DNA of 48,170 bases from Candidatus Tityobacter terrigena. Lineage in GTDB: Bacteria; Vulcanimicrobiota; Vulcanimicrobiia; Vulcanimicrobiales; Vulcanimicrobiaceae. The first letter of the stretch is position 1. The number at the start of each line of letters is the position of its first letter. Of this stretch, positions 1 through 6,851 are shown one piece after another. The translations under genes were made by a program, and so were the position numbers. The notes below the pieces were generated by a model, which was not told where the DNA came from, did not search any database, and saw nothing but the letters and a program-made list of their open reading frames with translations. Location of the stretch: positions 27,940 through 76,109 of the forward strand of contig PMHO01000055.1 of the NCBI GenBank assembly GCA_003156715.1. Reading direction: 5' to 3'.

Positions 1-22
1 CCGGCCGCCGGCCGCCGGCCGC
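1..22. repeat. three tandem copies of a 7-base GC repeat
   Basis: The window opens with CCGGCCG repeated three times in tandem. It lies just upstream of, and in an open frame with, the first gene, so it could also be coding if that gene starts outside the window. No function can be assigned. Confidence 0.5.
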
Positions 23-26
23 TGTC

Positions 27-896
27 GTGCCGCGCCGTTCTCCTGCGCTACGCGCTGCCCTTTGGCTGCGCGATCAACCGTTCGAGACCCGCATGACGGT
101 CGGGTTTGCGCTCGCGATCGCACTCCTGGAGATCGTTGCCGGACTCTTTCCCGCTCCTGAAAAGCAGGAGCAAGGGCAGACCGTCGTCGCCACGCTCGTC
201 ACCATCCGGCGCCGCACCCCGCCCCCGCCGACCCCGAGTCCCGCGCCGAAAGTGACACCGAAGCCAACCCCGCCGCCGACGCCTGCTCCCCACAACACGC
301 CGGCGCCACGGGTCGTCGTCAGAGCGCCCGCATTACGCGCCGCAGCCACACCACGTCGCTTGCTCGGCGGGGCCGCCGCACCACGGCACGTCATTTTCGT
401 CACTCCATATCCGCTGCGGCCGGCGTCTCCGCGGCCCGCGATGTCCCTGGCCAACACTCGCAGTGCCGGCCAGCAAAGCGGGGGCGCCGGTACGGGCGCG
501 GGAGCCGGGAACGGTGACGGTGGAGCGGGCGGTACCGGCTCAGGGAGCGGATCGAGGGGCAACGGGAACGGGAGCGACTCCAATTCCGCGCCCTGTGGAA
601 CCGTCACGTTTTTCGGCCGGCCGGACCACTTCGACCCCGACGGCACCGTTCACGAGCACGTGCGCGTCGAAATTCGTTTGGCCGACGGCACCGTGATGAG
701 CGACGAGTTGCACTGGCTTTGGACGTACAAGAGCGAGGCAGACAATCCGTTCGACCCGAGCGCCGCCGAAGAACCGGTACCGATGCAGTTGCCGCCGGCC
801 GGCTACGACCTCGGGCGGCAGGCGGCGGCCACGATCCTCGTGCTCAAACACACGAGCTCAAGCGGCACCACGCTGTTGCCGGAATGCCCTTCGTAG
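27..896 (+). CDS. membrane-anchored proline-rich protein of unknown function
   Basis: The reading frame gives 289 residues from a GTG at 27, but it is open to the window edge, so the true start may lie upstream. One hydrophobic segment (about residues 25-41) follows a short basic N-terminus. A proline/threonine-rich linker (about 60-130), a Gly/Ser/Asn-rich low-complexity linker (about 145-190) and a folded-looking C-terminal domain (about 190-289) follow. This architecture, with a single N-terminal membrane helix and a periplasm-spanning Pro-rich arm, resembles TonB-type energy transducers. The C-terminal domain does not show a clear TonB signature, so I do not assign that function. Two cysteines in the C-terminal domain could form a disulfide outside the cytoplasm. 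Confidence 0.7.
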   Translation: MPRRSPALRAALWLRDQPFETRMTVGFALAIALLEIVAGLFPAPEKQEQGQTVVATLVTIRRRTPPPPTPSPAPKVTPKPTPPPTPAPHNTPAPRVVVRAPALRAAATPRRLLGGAAAPRHVIFVTPYPLRPASPRPAMSLANTRSAGQQSGGAGTGAGAGNGDGGAGGTGSGSGSRGNGNGSDSNSAPCGTVTFFGRPDHFDPDGTVHEHVRVEIRLADGTVMSDELHWLWTYKSEADNPFDPSAAEEPVPMQLPPAGYDLGRQAAATILVLKHTSSSGTTLLPECPS

Positions 897-905
897 CCGC
901 TCCCC

Positions 906-1523
906 TCAGCGTTCGAGGGACGACGGGCGCCGTTTGAAATCGAGCAGCTCGGGCCGCGCGTACAAGGGACCGCCCATGCGCGCGACGGGCTGGAGCAGTT
1001 TGGGATCGACGCGCCCGTCTGCGATAAGACGGTCGGCCACGTGGAGGTACACGACTTCGCCGACGACGAGGGAGCCCGAACCGGCTGTGTCACCGAAGTG
1101 CAGCACCTGGCGCAGCTTGCACTCGAAGTTGATGGGCGACTCAGCGATGCGGGGCGCGCGCACGGCTACCGATGGTGCGGCCGTCAAACCGGCCACCACG
1201 AACTCGTCGACGTCGCTCGGATACTCTTCGGAGGTGGCGGCCATCGCCTCGATAAGCGGCTCCGTAACGATATTGATGACGAACTCTCCGCTCGACTCGA
1301 TGTTCGCAAGTGAATCCTTCTTGTTGCCGCTCCCGAACCGCATCGGTGCAAATGTGACGATCATCGGAACGGCGCAGACGCCGTTGAAAAAAGAGAACGG
1401 CGCGACGTTGCGAATTCCTTCGGGGCTCAGGCTCGAGACCCAAGCGATCGGGCGTGGCACGACGCTGCCGATCAGCAGCTTGTACGCCTCGGTCCAAGGC
1501 AGCGCTTTGGGGTCTGCTTCCAT
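906..1523 (-). CDS. flavin reductase-like FMN-binding domain protein
   Basis: This 205-residue protein reads as a flavin reductase-like (split-barrel FMN-binding) family member. The N-terminal pattern VVPRPIAWVSSLSPEG followed by NVAPFSFFNGV is the typical start of the family, with its flavin phosphate-binding region and a conserved aromatic-rich loop. Members bind FMN or FAD and act as NAD(P)H:flavin reductases or uncharacterised oxidoreductases. The frame stays open far upstream, but the homologous region begins at the ATG at 1523, which has GAAGG about 10 bases before it. It is transcribed divergently from msrA and converges on the first gene. The exact substrate cannot be read from the sequence. 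Confidence 0.88.
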   Translation of the reverse strand: MEADPKALPWTEAYKLLIGSVVPRPIAWVSSLSPEGIRNVAPFSFFNGVCAVPMIVTFAPMRFGSGNKKDSLANIESSGEFVINIVTEPLIEAMAATSEEYPSDVDEFVVAGLTAAPSVAVRAPRIAESPINFECKLRQVLHFGDTAGSGSLVVGEVVYLHVADRLIADGRVDPKLLQPVARMGGPLYARPELLDFKRRPSSLER

Positions 1524-1631
1524 CGCGCCGCCTTCGTGCCCGACTGTAAGCCATCTTCCTGACGCTCTCGCGCGCTCGTGGTATGCTGGTGCCTGCGGCG
1601 TAAGGGCCCATGCTTGCCGGGAACGAGGATC

Positions 1632-2303
1632 ATGACGAGAACGCATTTTTGGACCGGAGCGCTGTTCGTGGGTGCGCTGGCTGCCTCGCTGGGCGTGCTT
1701 CAGTCGCACCAGGCCGGCTCGCTTGCCCAAGCGGCTGCTTCCGATTCCGCCCCCGCGCCGCACAGCGAAAAGGTCGTCCTGGCCGGCGGGTGCTTCTGGG
1801 GCATGGAGGCGGTCTTCGAATCGCTCAAGGGCGTCAGGAGCGCCGTTGCCGGCTACTCGGGCGGGAGCAAAGCGACCGCGCACTACGAGATCGTCAGCAC
1901 CGGTATGACCGGGCACGCTGAATCGGTCGAAGTGACCTTCGATCCGTCCAAGATCTCCTTCGAGCAACTCTTGAAGGTCTATTTCTTGGTGGCTCACGAT
2001 CCAACCGAACTGAACCGCCAAGGGCCTGACGAGGGCACGCAGTACCGCTCCGCCATCTTCTACACGTCGCAGGAACAACGCCGGGCCGCAGAAGCGTACG
2101 TTGCGAAACTTGAAGCCGAGAAGGTTTTCGGCAGCCCGATCGTCACCCAGGTCGTCTCACTGACGGCCTTCTATCCGGCCGAGGCGTACCACCAGCACTT
2201 CGTGGCTCGCAATCCGGACTATCCGTACGTCGTTTACAACGACCGCCCCAAGCTCGAGGCATTGCACAAGCGCTTCCCGGAACTGGTCGCCTCGAACTCG
2301 TAG
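1632..2303 (+). CDS. msrA: peptide-methionine (S)-S-oxide reductase, exported
   Basis: MsrA reduces the S-epimer of methionine sulfoxide in proteins. The catalytic motif GCFWG is present with the nucleophilic cysteine at residue 54, followed by the family pattern GYSGG and a YHQHF motif near the C-terminus. The 223-residue protein begins with a signal-like hydrophobic segment (about residues 8-23), so it probably acts outside the cytoplasm. I chose the ATG at 1632 because it follows GAGGA and begins the signal sequence; a GTG in the same frame at 1578 has no such support. No MsrB is fused or adjacent. The gene is not obviously in an operon: the next gene on the same strand starts 86 bases later and has its own hairpin. 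Confidence 0.93.
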   Translation: MTRTHFWTGALFVGALAASLGVLQSHQAGSLAQAAASDSAPAPHSEKVVLAGGCFWGMEAVFESLKGVRSAVAGYSGGSKATAHYEIVSTGMTGHAESVEVTFDPSKISFEQLLKVYFLVAHDPTELNRQGPDEGTQYRSAIFYTSQEQRRAAEAYVAKLEAEKVFGSPIVTQVVSLTAFYPAEAYHQHFVARNPDYPYVVYNDRPKLEALHKRFPELVASNS

Positions 2304-2355
2304 GTACTTGACGACCGGCAGCGCTTGCGGCCGCACCGGGTCGTCGCGATAGAGT

Positions 2356-2379
2356 CTCCGACAACACACTTTGTCGGAG
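2356..2379 (+). promoter_or_regulatory. perfect 9-base inverted repeat covering the ribosome binding site of the C11 peptidase gene
   Basis: CTCCGACAA (2356-2364), a 6-base spacer and TTGTCGGAG (2371-2379) form a perfect 9-bp stem. The right arm contains most of the Shine-Dalgarno sequence GGAGG (2376-2380), which lies 9 bases before the ATG at 2390. As RNA it would hide the ribosome binding site; as DNA it is a good operator-type palindrome. There is no U-run after it, so it is not an intrinsic terminator for msrA. Confidence 0.6.
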
Positions 2380-2389
2380 GTACATCTTC

Positions 2390-3619
2390 ATGGTCGGCAC
2401 GGTCAATGCCGAGCGCGCCGCACGCACGCTCGAATTTGGGCTCTATCGCGATGGCGACAACAATCTCGACGAAGTCCAGTCGCTCACGATCGTTCAAGCC
2501 CTCCAAACCAGCGCGCGGAACCCTTCAATCGAGTTCACCGTCGAGGACACGACGGCGCGCCGGGGCCTCGAGCCGGCGCACGTCCTGCGCACGGAGTCCT
2601 ATACGATTGCGGGCGGCGGCCTATCGAGCAACGTGCACGTCTCGCCGCCGCACGATCCTTCCAGCCGCGAGAATCTGACGCGCTTCGTCGCGCGAACGCT
2701 CGACAACGCACAGAACAGCGCAGCCAAGCAGACCTGGATCGAGCTCGTCGATCACGGCGGCGGCGACGGCGGCGGCCTGCAGGCAGATCACGGTATCGGC
2801 ATCATGCGCGAAGACGACATCGCCGGGGCGATCGCCGACGGCGTCGCCTTGCACGCGCGCGACCATCCCGAAGATGCCGGCCGCCGCGTCGACGGCATCG
2901 TCGCGAATCAATGTTTGATGGCTACCGTCGCGTTTTCGTCCGCGCTCTCGCACGCCGGCGTGAAATTCTTGGCTGCATCGCCCGAGACGATGCTTGCCCC
3001 CGGCGTCCCCACGCAGGTCGCCGGTGCGATCGCTAAAAACCTCGACGATCCGGCGGCGATGGGGAAGGCGGTCGTGTCACGTACGATGTCGACGCACTAC
3101 GGCGCGGAAGGCGAGCGTTTCGGGCCGGCCGCCGCCTTCGACTTCATCGACCTCGATGGCGCAAAGATCGGCAGGATGGAGTCGAGCGTCAAAGGGCTCG
3201 ACGCAGCCCTCGTGCACGCCGCGCGCGATCGTAGCGAGCGCTCCGCCATACGTGAAGACGCAAAGGCTGTCGACGGAATGGTCCGCTTCCCCGACGGCGA
3301 CGGCTTGCCGTGGCGCGCCGACCGTCCGGCGATCGAACTCTACCGAACGTTCGCGCAAGATGGGCGTCTCGATCCCGACGTACGCCATGCCGCGCGCGAA
3401 GCGGCGGATGCCGTCGCAGCGACCGTTCTCGCCCATCGCGAAAGCGGGAACTTCCGGCCCTTCGACGGTGCGGACTACAGCGATGCGTACGGACCCACCG
3501 TCCACTTCCCGATCGCGCACGATCAAATCGATCCGTGGGTTGGGCAGGGCGTCAGCGAGACCGACAACGCTTTCTACGACACCGTCGGCGCCGCGGATCT
3601 CGCTAGGGTCGTGGCGTAA
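2390..3619 (+). CDS. clostripain-family (C11) cysteine peptidase-like protein
   Basis: The 409-residue protein has the C11 order of motifs: GDNNLD near the N-terminus (residues 22-27), a histidine in VDHGGG (His122) and a cysteine in NQCLMA (Cys175). These positions correspond to the His-Cys dyad of clostripain-like peptidases, which cut after basic residues and often self-process. No signal peptide or membrane helix is visible, so it may act in the cytoplasm or leave by an unusual route. The start is set by GGAGG 9 bases upstream. That site is inside a perfect inverted repeat, which suggests controlled expression. Substrates are unknown. Confidence 0.8.
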   Translation: MVGTVNAERAARTLEFGLYRDGDNNLDEVQSLTIVQALQTSARNPSIEFTVEDTTARRGLEPAHVLRTESYTIAGGGLSSNVHVSPPHDPSSRENLTRFVARTLDNAQNSAAKQTWIELVDHGGGDGGGLQADHGIGIMREDDIAGAIADGVALHARDHPEDAGRRVDGIVANQCLMATVAFSSALSHAGVKFLAASPETMLAPGVPTQVAGAIAKNLDDPAAMGKAVVSRTMSTHYGAEGERFGPAAAFDFIDLDGAKIGRMESSVKGLDAALVHAARDRSERSAIREDAKAVDGMVRFPDGDGLPWRADRPAIELYRTFAQDGRLDPDVRHAAREAADAVAATVLAHRESGNFRPFDGADYSDAYGPTVHFPIAHDQIDPWVGQGVSETDNAFYDTVGAADLARVVA

Positions 3620-3659
3620 CGGCCCCGATTGATGCCGGCGAAAAAGTCCGCAAACTCGG

Positions 3660-3688
3660 TTGACAATGATGAGGACGTCTGCTAATGT
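3660..3688 (+). promoter_or_regulatory. sigma-70-type promoter of the cysH-cysI operon
   Basis: A perfect TTGACA (3660-3665) is followed by a 17-base spacer and TAATGT (3683-3688), which keeps the important first, second and last bases of the -10 box. Initiation 7 bases downstream would fall on A3696, the first base of the leader ORF start codon, giving a leaderless transcript. Confidence 0.65.
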
Positions 3689-3695
3689 CTGCGAC

Positions 3696-3776
3696 ATGTC
3701 ATCGCTGCTCGGCACGATGTGTCGCTGTTGTCGGAACTGCTCGACGGGAGGTCCGGCAAACTCGGCTATGACGTAA
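3696..3776 (+). CDS. Cys-rich leader peptide of the cysH-cysI operon
   Basis: A 26-codon ORF (ATG to TAA) encodes cysteines at positions 9, 11, 12 and 15, that is TGT-CGC-TGT-TGT-CGG-AAC-TGC. It lies between the promoter and an intrinsic terminator, ahead of two sulfate-assimilation genes. The predicted transcription start coincides with its ATG. Leaderless polycysteine short ORFs acting as cysteine-responsive attenuators are known from mycobacteria, and this arrangement matches that logic. Overlapping alternatives are an in-frame start at 3666, and a different frame from ATG 3685 (stop 3771) that has GAGGA upstream and three cysteines. The alternatives would need a transcript starting further upstream. 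Confidence 0.7.
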   Translation: MSSLLGTMCRCCRNCSTGGPANSAMT

Positions 3777-3798
3777 AGGGCGCGCTCCGCTCTGATGC

Positions 3799-3836
3799 AG
3801 GCCCTCGCCGGACGGCGATGGGCCTCTTTTATTTTT
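3799..3836 (+). terminator. intrinsic terminator (attenuator) between leader ORF and cysH
   Basis: AGGCCCTCGCCG (3799-3810) pairs with CGGCGA-T-GGGCCT (3813-3825), a 12-bp GC-rich stem with one bulged T and a tiny loop. CTTTTATTTTT (3826-3836) follows directly. It is 22 bases after the leader stop codon and 30 bases before the cysH start, the place expected of an attenuator. The segment GGGAGGTCC (about 3746-3754), just after the Cys codons, could compete for the left arm, but that alternative pairing is weak and only suggestive. Confidence 0.75.
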
Positions 3837-3866
3837 ACTCGCTTTCCCATCTCACGAGGAGGCGGC

Positions 3867-4595
3867 TTGGTTACGGTTTTGCCCCGATTGGATCTGCCCG
3901 CGTCGGCGGCTGCACTAGAAGGCGCGGCGCCGCAAGCGGTCGTGCGCTGGGCGCTGGAAACGTTTCGCGGGCGCGTGGCGCTAGCGTGCTCTTTCGGCGG
4001 ACCGACGGGCCTCGCCATCATCGACATCGTGATGCGAGTCGACTCGCGGACGCCGGTCTATTATCTCGACACGGGCCTCCTCTTCCCGCAAACGCACGAC
4101 CTCATCGCTCGCGTCGAAAGGCGCTACGGAATCGTCCCACGCGCCGTCGCACCGTCGTTGAGCCTGGCGGAACAGGCGGAGCGTTTCGGCGAGGCGCTCT
4201 GGGCTCGCGATCCCGACCGCTGCTGCGCTCTGCGCAAAGTCGAGCCCCAGCGCGCGTTCTTGCGCGAATACGATGCTTGGATCACGGGCTTGCGCCGCGA
4301 CCAGGCCCCGACCCGCAACGCTACGCCCGTAGCGGCTTGGGACGATGAGTTCGGTCTCGTCAAGATCAGCCCGTTCGCCACATGGACCGAGTCCGACGTA
4401 TGGCGCTACATTGCCGACCAGCGCCTTTCGGTCAACGCGCTTCACGCCGAGGGCTACGCGAGCATCGGTTGCATGCCGTGCACGCGCCCGATCCGTCCCG
4501 GCGAAGACCTGCGAGCCGGCCGTTGGAGCGACAGCGGGAAAATCGAATGTGGGCTGCACGCCCGCAAGCCCGGCACGGGAAGTGCGGCGTCATGA
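3867..4595 (+). CDS. cysH: assimilatory adenylyl-sulfate (APS) reductase
   Basis: This 242-residue enzyme reduces activated sulfate to sulfite in cysteine synthesis. It has the iron-sulfur cluster motifs that mark the APS-using subgroup: adjacent cysteines at 119-120 and a CMPC motif at 202-205, plus the C-terminal ECGLH motif with the catalytic cysteine (228). The family motifs YYLDTG and TGLRRDQAPTR are also present. PAPS-using enzymes of the enterobacterial type lack the extra cysteines. I chose a TTG start at 3867 because GAGGAGG lies 4 bases upstream; an ATG in frame at 3795 would put the start before the terminator stem. It overlaps cysI by 4 bases and is controlled by the upstream Cys leader. 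Confidence 0.92.
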   Translation: MVTVLPRLDLPASAAALEGAAPQAVVRWALETFRGRVALACSFGGPTGLAIIDIVMRVDSRTPVYYLDTGLLFPQTHDLIARVERRYGIVPRAVAPSLSLAEQAERFGEALWARDPDRCCALRKVEPQRAFLREYDAWITGLRRDQAPTRNATPVAAWDDEFGLVKISPFATWTESDVWRYIADQRLSVNALHAEGYASIGCMPCTRPIRPGEDLRAGRWSDSGKIECGLHARKPGTGSAAS

Positions 4596-6310
4596 GCAAT
4601 CTGATCGAGCTCGGGCCCGGCGCCGGCAGCAAGGTCGAAGCGCTCAAGGCGAGCAGCGCACATCTGCGCGGCACAATCGCCCAAGCCCTCGGCGACGAGA
4701 CGCTGAGTTTCGGTGACGACGACGCGCAACTGCTCAAATTTCACGGGACGTATCAGCAGGAGGACCGCGATCAGCGCCAGGCGCGCAAAGCCGAAGGCAA
4801 CGAAAAGGCGCATCAGTTCATGGTGCGCACGCGAATTCCGGGCGGCGTCTTGAGCGCCGCGCAGTACCTTGCGCACGACGCAATCGCCGAACGCTACGCC
4901 AACGGAACGCTGCGGGTGACGACGCGGCAAGGCCTCCAACTCCACGGCGTGCTCAAAGGCGACCTGCGCGCCGCGATCCACGATGTCAACGCCAGCTTGC
5001 TCTCGACGCTCGCCGCCTGTGGCGATGTGAACCGAAACGTCATGGCGTGCCCGGCACCGCTCGCCGACCGAGCGACGGCGCAGGTCCAGGCGATCGCTCA
5101 CCGCATCGCCATGCACCTCGCCCCGCGCAGCCAAGCTTATCACGAGATTTGGATTGACGGCGAGCGCATCGAAACGGAAAGCTCGCCAGCGGCCGGCGAT
5201 CACGAGCCCATCTACGGCACGACGTACCTGCCGCGCAAATTCAAGATCGGCGTTGCACTGCCAAACGACAACTGCGTGGACGCATTCACGCAGGACGTTG
5301 CACTCGTTGCCGACCTCAAAGACGAACGGCTCGCGGGGTTTACCGTGCTCGTGGGCGGCGGCATGGGCATGACGCACGGCAAGACGGAAACGCATCCGCG
5401 TCTGGCCACGCCGCTCTGCTTCACGCTACCCGACGATGCCCTGGGCGTCGTCGAAGCGATCGTGACGGTGCAGCGCGACTACGGGAATCGGGTCAACCGC
5501 AAGCAGGCCCGCATGAAATACCTCGTCGAGCAGCGCGGCATCGGCTGGTTTCGTGCCGAGGTCGAGCGCCGTCTCGGTCGCCCGCTCAGCCCGCCGCGTT
5601 TGGTCCACTTCGCGGGAGTCGACGATCACCTCGGCTGGCATGAATCGCACGACGGCCGCTGGTTTCTCGGCCTCTACGTCGAGAGCGGCCGAATTGTGGA
5701 CCGCGAGCCGGCGCGCCTGCGCAGCGCCCTGCGCGGCATCGTGGCGCGCTTTGGAACCGGCGTGCATCTCACTGGCCAGCAGAACGTTCTGCTCACCGGG
5801 CTTGCCATACACGATCGAGCCGCCGTGGATCGCGAACTGGCCGCACACGGCATCAGCGCCGATCCGAGCGCGCTCGACGTGCGGCGCGACGCCATGGCAT
5901 GCCCCGCGCTGCCAACCTGCGGCCTTGCCTTGACCGATGCCGAGCGCGTGCTTCCGAGCATCGTCGAGCGGTTCGCAGCCGAACTAGCCGCGCTCGGCAT
6001 CGGCGAGCGCCGGCTGAGCGTCCGGGTCACCGGGTGTCCCAACGGTTGCGCTCGTCCGTACATGGGTGACATCGGCATCGTCGGCCGCTCGAAAGATCTC
6101 TACGACGTTTTCATCGGCGGCGACCAAGCGAACACGCGGCTCAACTGGCTCTACCGGGCGGCGATTCGCCGCGAGGCACTTGGCGCCGTGGTTGCGCCGC
6201 TTTTACGAGGATGGCGCGACGACGGCGAACCGAACGAAAACTTCGGCGACTACTGCAATCGCCTCGGGAAAGACGCGCTGCTTCGGAGGGCGCAAGGCGA
6301 AGCGGGATAA
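4592..6310 (+). CDS. cysI: assimilatory sulfite reductase hemoprotein (CysI type)
   Basis: The 572-residue protein matches the length of sulfite reductase hemoprotein subunits, which carry siroheme and a [4Fe-4S] cluster and reduce sulfite to sulfide with six electrons. Cluster ligands appear as CPALPTC (Cys437, Cys443) and TGCPNGC (Cys482, Cys486). The siroheme-binding arginine-rich region TTRQGLQLHGV is near residues 110-120. The start ATG at 4592 overlaps the cysH stop (ATGA), so the two are translationally coupled. No CysJ flavoprotein gene is nearby, so electrons may come from ferredoxin or a distant reductase. The frame extends upstream to 4382 only as a shadow of cysH. Confidence 0.95.
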   Translation: MSNLIELGPGAGSKVEALKASSAHLRGTIAQALGDETLSFGDDDAQLLKFHGTYQQEDRDQRQARKAEGNEKAHQFMVRTRIPGGVLSAAQYLAHDAIAERYANGTLRVTTRQGLQLHGVLKGDLRAAIHDVNASLLSTLAACGDVNRNVMACPAPLADRATAQVQAIAHRIAMHLAPRSQAYHEIWIDGERIETESSPAAGDHEPIYGTTYLPRKFKIGVALPNDNCVDAFTQDVALVADLKDERLAGFTVLVGGGMGMTHGKTETHPRLATPLCFTLPDDALGVVEAIVTVQRDYGNRVNRKQARMKYLVEQRGIGWFRAEVERRLGRPLSPPRLVHFAGVDDHLGWHESHDGRWFLGLYVESGRIVDREPARLRSALRGIVARFGTGVHLTGQQNVLLTGLAIHDRAAVDRELAAHGISADPSALDVRRDAMACPALPTCGLALTDAERVLPSIVERFAAELAALGIGERRLSVRVTGCPNGCARPYMGDIGIVGRSKDLYDVFIGGDQANTRLNWLYRAAIRREALGAVVAPLLRGWRDDGEPNENFGDYCNRLGKDALLRRAQGEAG

Positions 6311-6325
6311 CCCGCCGCTTCGGCT

Positions 6326-6841
6326 CTACTGTCCGTAGCGGCCCGTAAAAGTTGCGGTTGCCAGGACGTGGCCGCGGATCGTGAAGTGAAAGGCAGCGTA
6401 CGTCGTCTGCGGCGTGAATGGAAAGTCCGTATCGAGCGCATACAGCGTGAAAATATAGTGATGCGGCGGATCGCCCGGCGGCGGGCACGGCCCTCCATAG
6501 CCGGGTTTGCCGAAATCGGTGAGGCCGTTGACGGCGGACGCGGCATCGGCGCTCGACGCGGCCTGCGGCGAGATTCGGAGCAGTAACCAATGCACCCAGC
6601 CGACTGTGGTCGGCGCATCGGGATCCCAGATGGTCAGGGCCAACGCCTTCGCGCCGGCCGGTACGCCCTGCCACTCGACGCGCGGCTGCACGTTGTCCCC
6701 GGTGCAGCCGAAACCGTTGAACACGAAATGTTTGGCGATCGTAGCGCCGGGCTGGATGTCCGGGCTGCTCACGGTCATCGCGCCGGCGATGCCCGTCAGG
6801 GCCAGCGCGGCGCAAACAAAGGCGACGAGGTGTTTCTTCAT
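6326..6841 (-). CDS. YbhB/YbcL-family (PEBP-like) secreted protein
   Basis: This 171-residue protein belongs to the phosphatidylethanolamine-binding / Raf kinase inhibitor-like family. The ligand-site motif DPDAP followed by WVHWLL, and a PPHHYIFTLYAL segment corresponding to the second conserved region, are both present. A clear signal peptide (MKKHLVAFVCAALALTGIAG) indicates export. The ATG at 6841 is preceded by AAAGGAA. Bacterial members have no settled function. It lies on the minus strand 10 bases after the end of the acyl-CoA ligase gene and may be co-transcribed with it. Confidence 0.9.
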   Translation of the reverse strand: MKKHLVAFVCAALALTGIAGAMTVSSPDIQPGATIAKHFVFNGFGCTGDNVQPRVEWQGVPAGAKALALTIWDPDAPTTVGWVHWLLLRISPQAASSADAASAVNGLTDFGKPGYGGPCPPPGDPPHHYIFTLYALDTDFPFTPQTTYAAFHFTIRGHVLATATFTGRYGQ

Positions 6842-6851
6842 GCGCGTTCCT

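Noticed and set aside
74-646. Antisense 190-residue frame over the first gene.
   Set aside because: Low-complexity mirror of the Pro/Gly-rich coding strand; no homology.
27-896. TonB identification for the first gene.
   Set aside because: The proline-rich arm and single helix fit, but the C-terminal domain lacks a recognisable TonB pattern.
3685-3771. Alternative leader ORF with three cysteines and a GAGGA site.
   Set aside because: Not excluded, but the predicted transcription start (3696) lies inside it; it needs a start further upstream.
4382-6310. A longer CysI frame of 642 residues.
   Set aside because: The first 70 residues are an out-of-frame reading of cysH; ATG 4592 overlaps the cysH stop.
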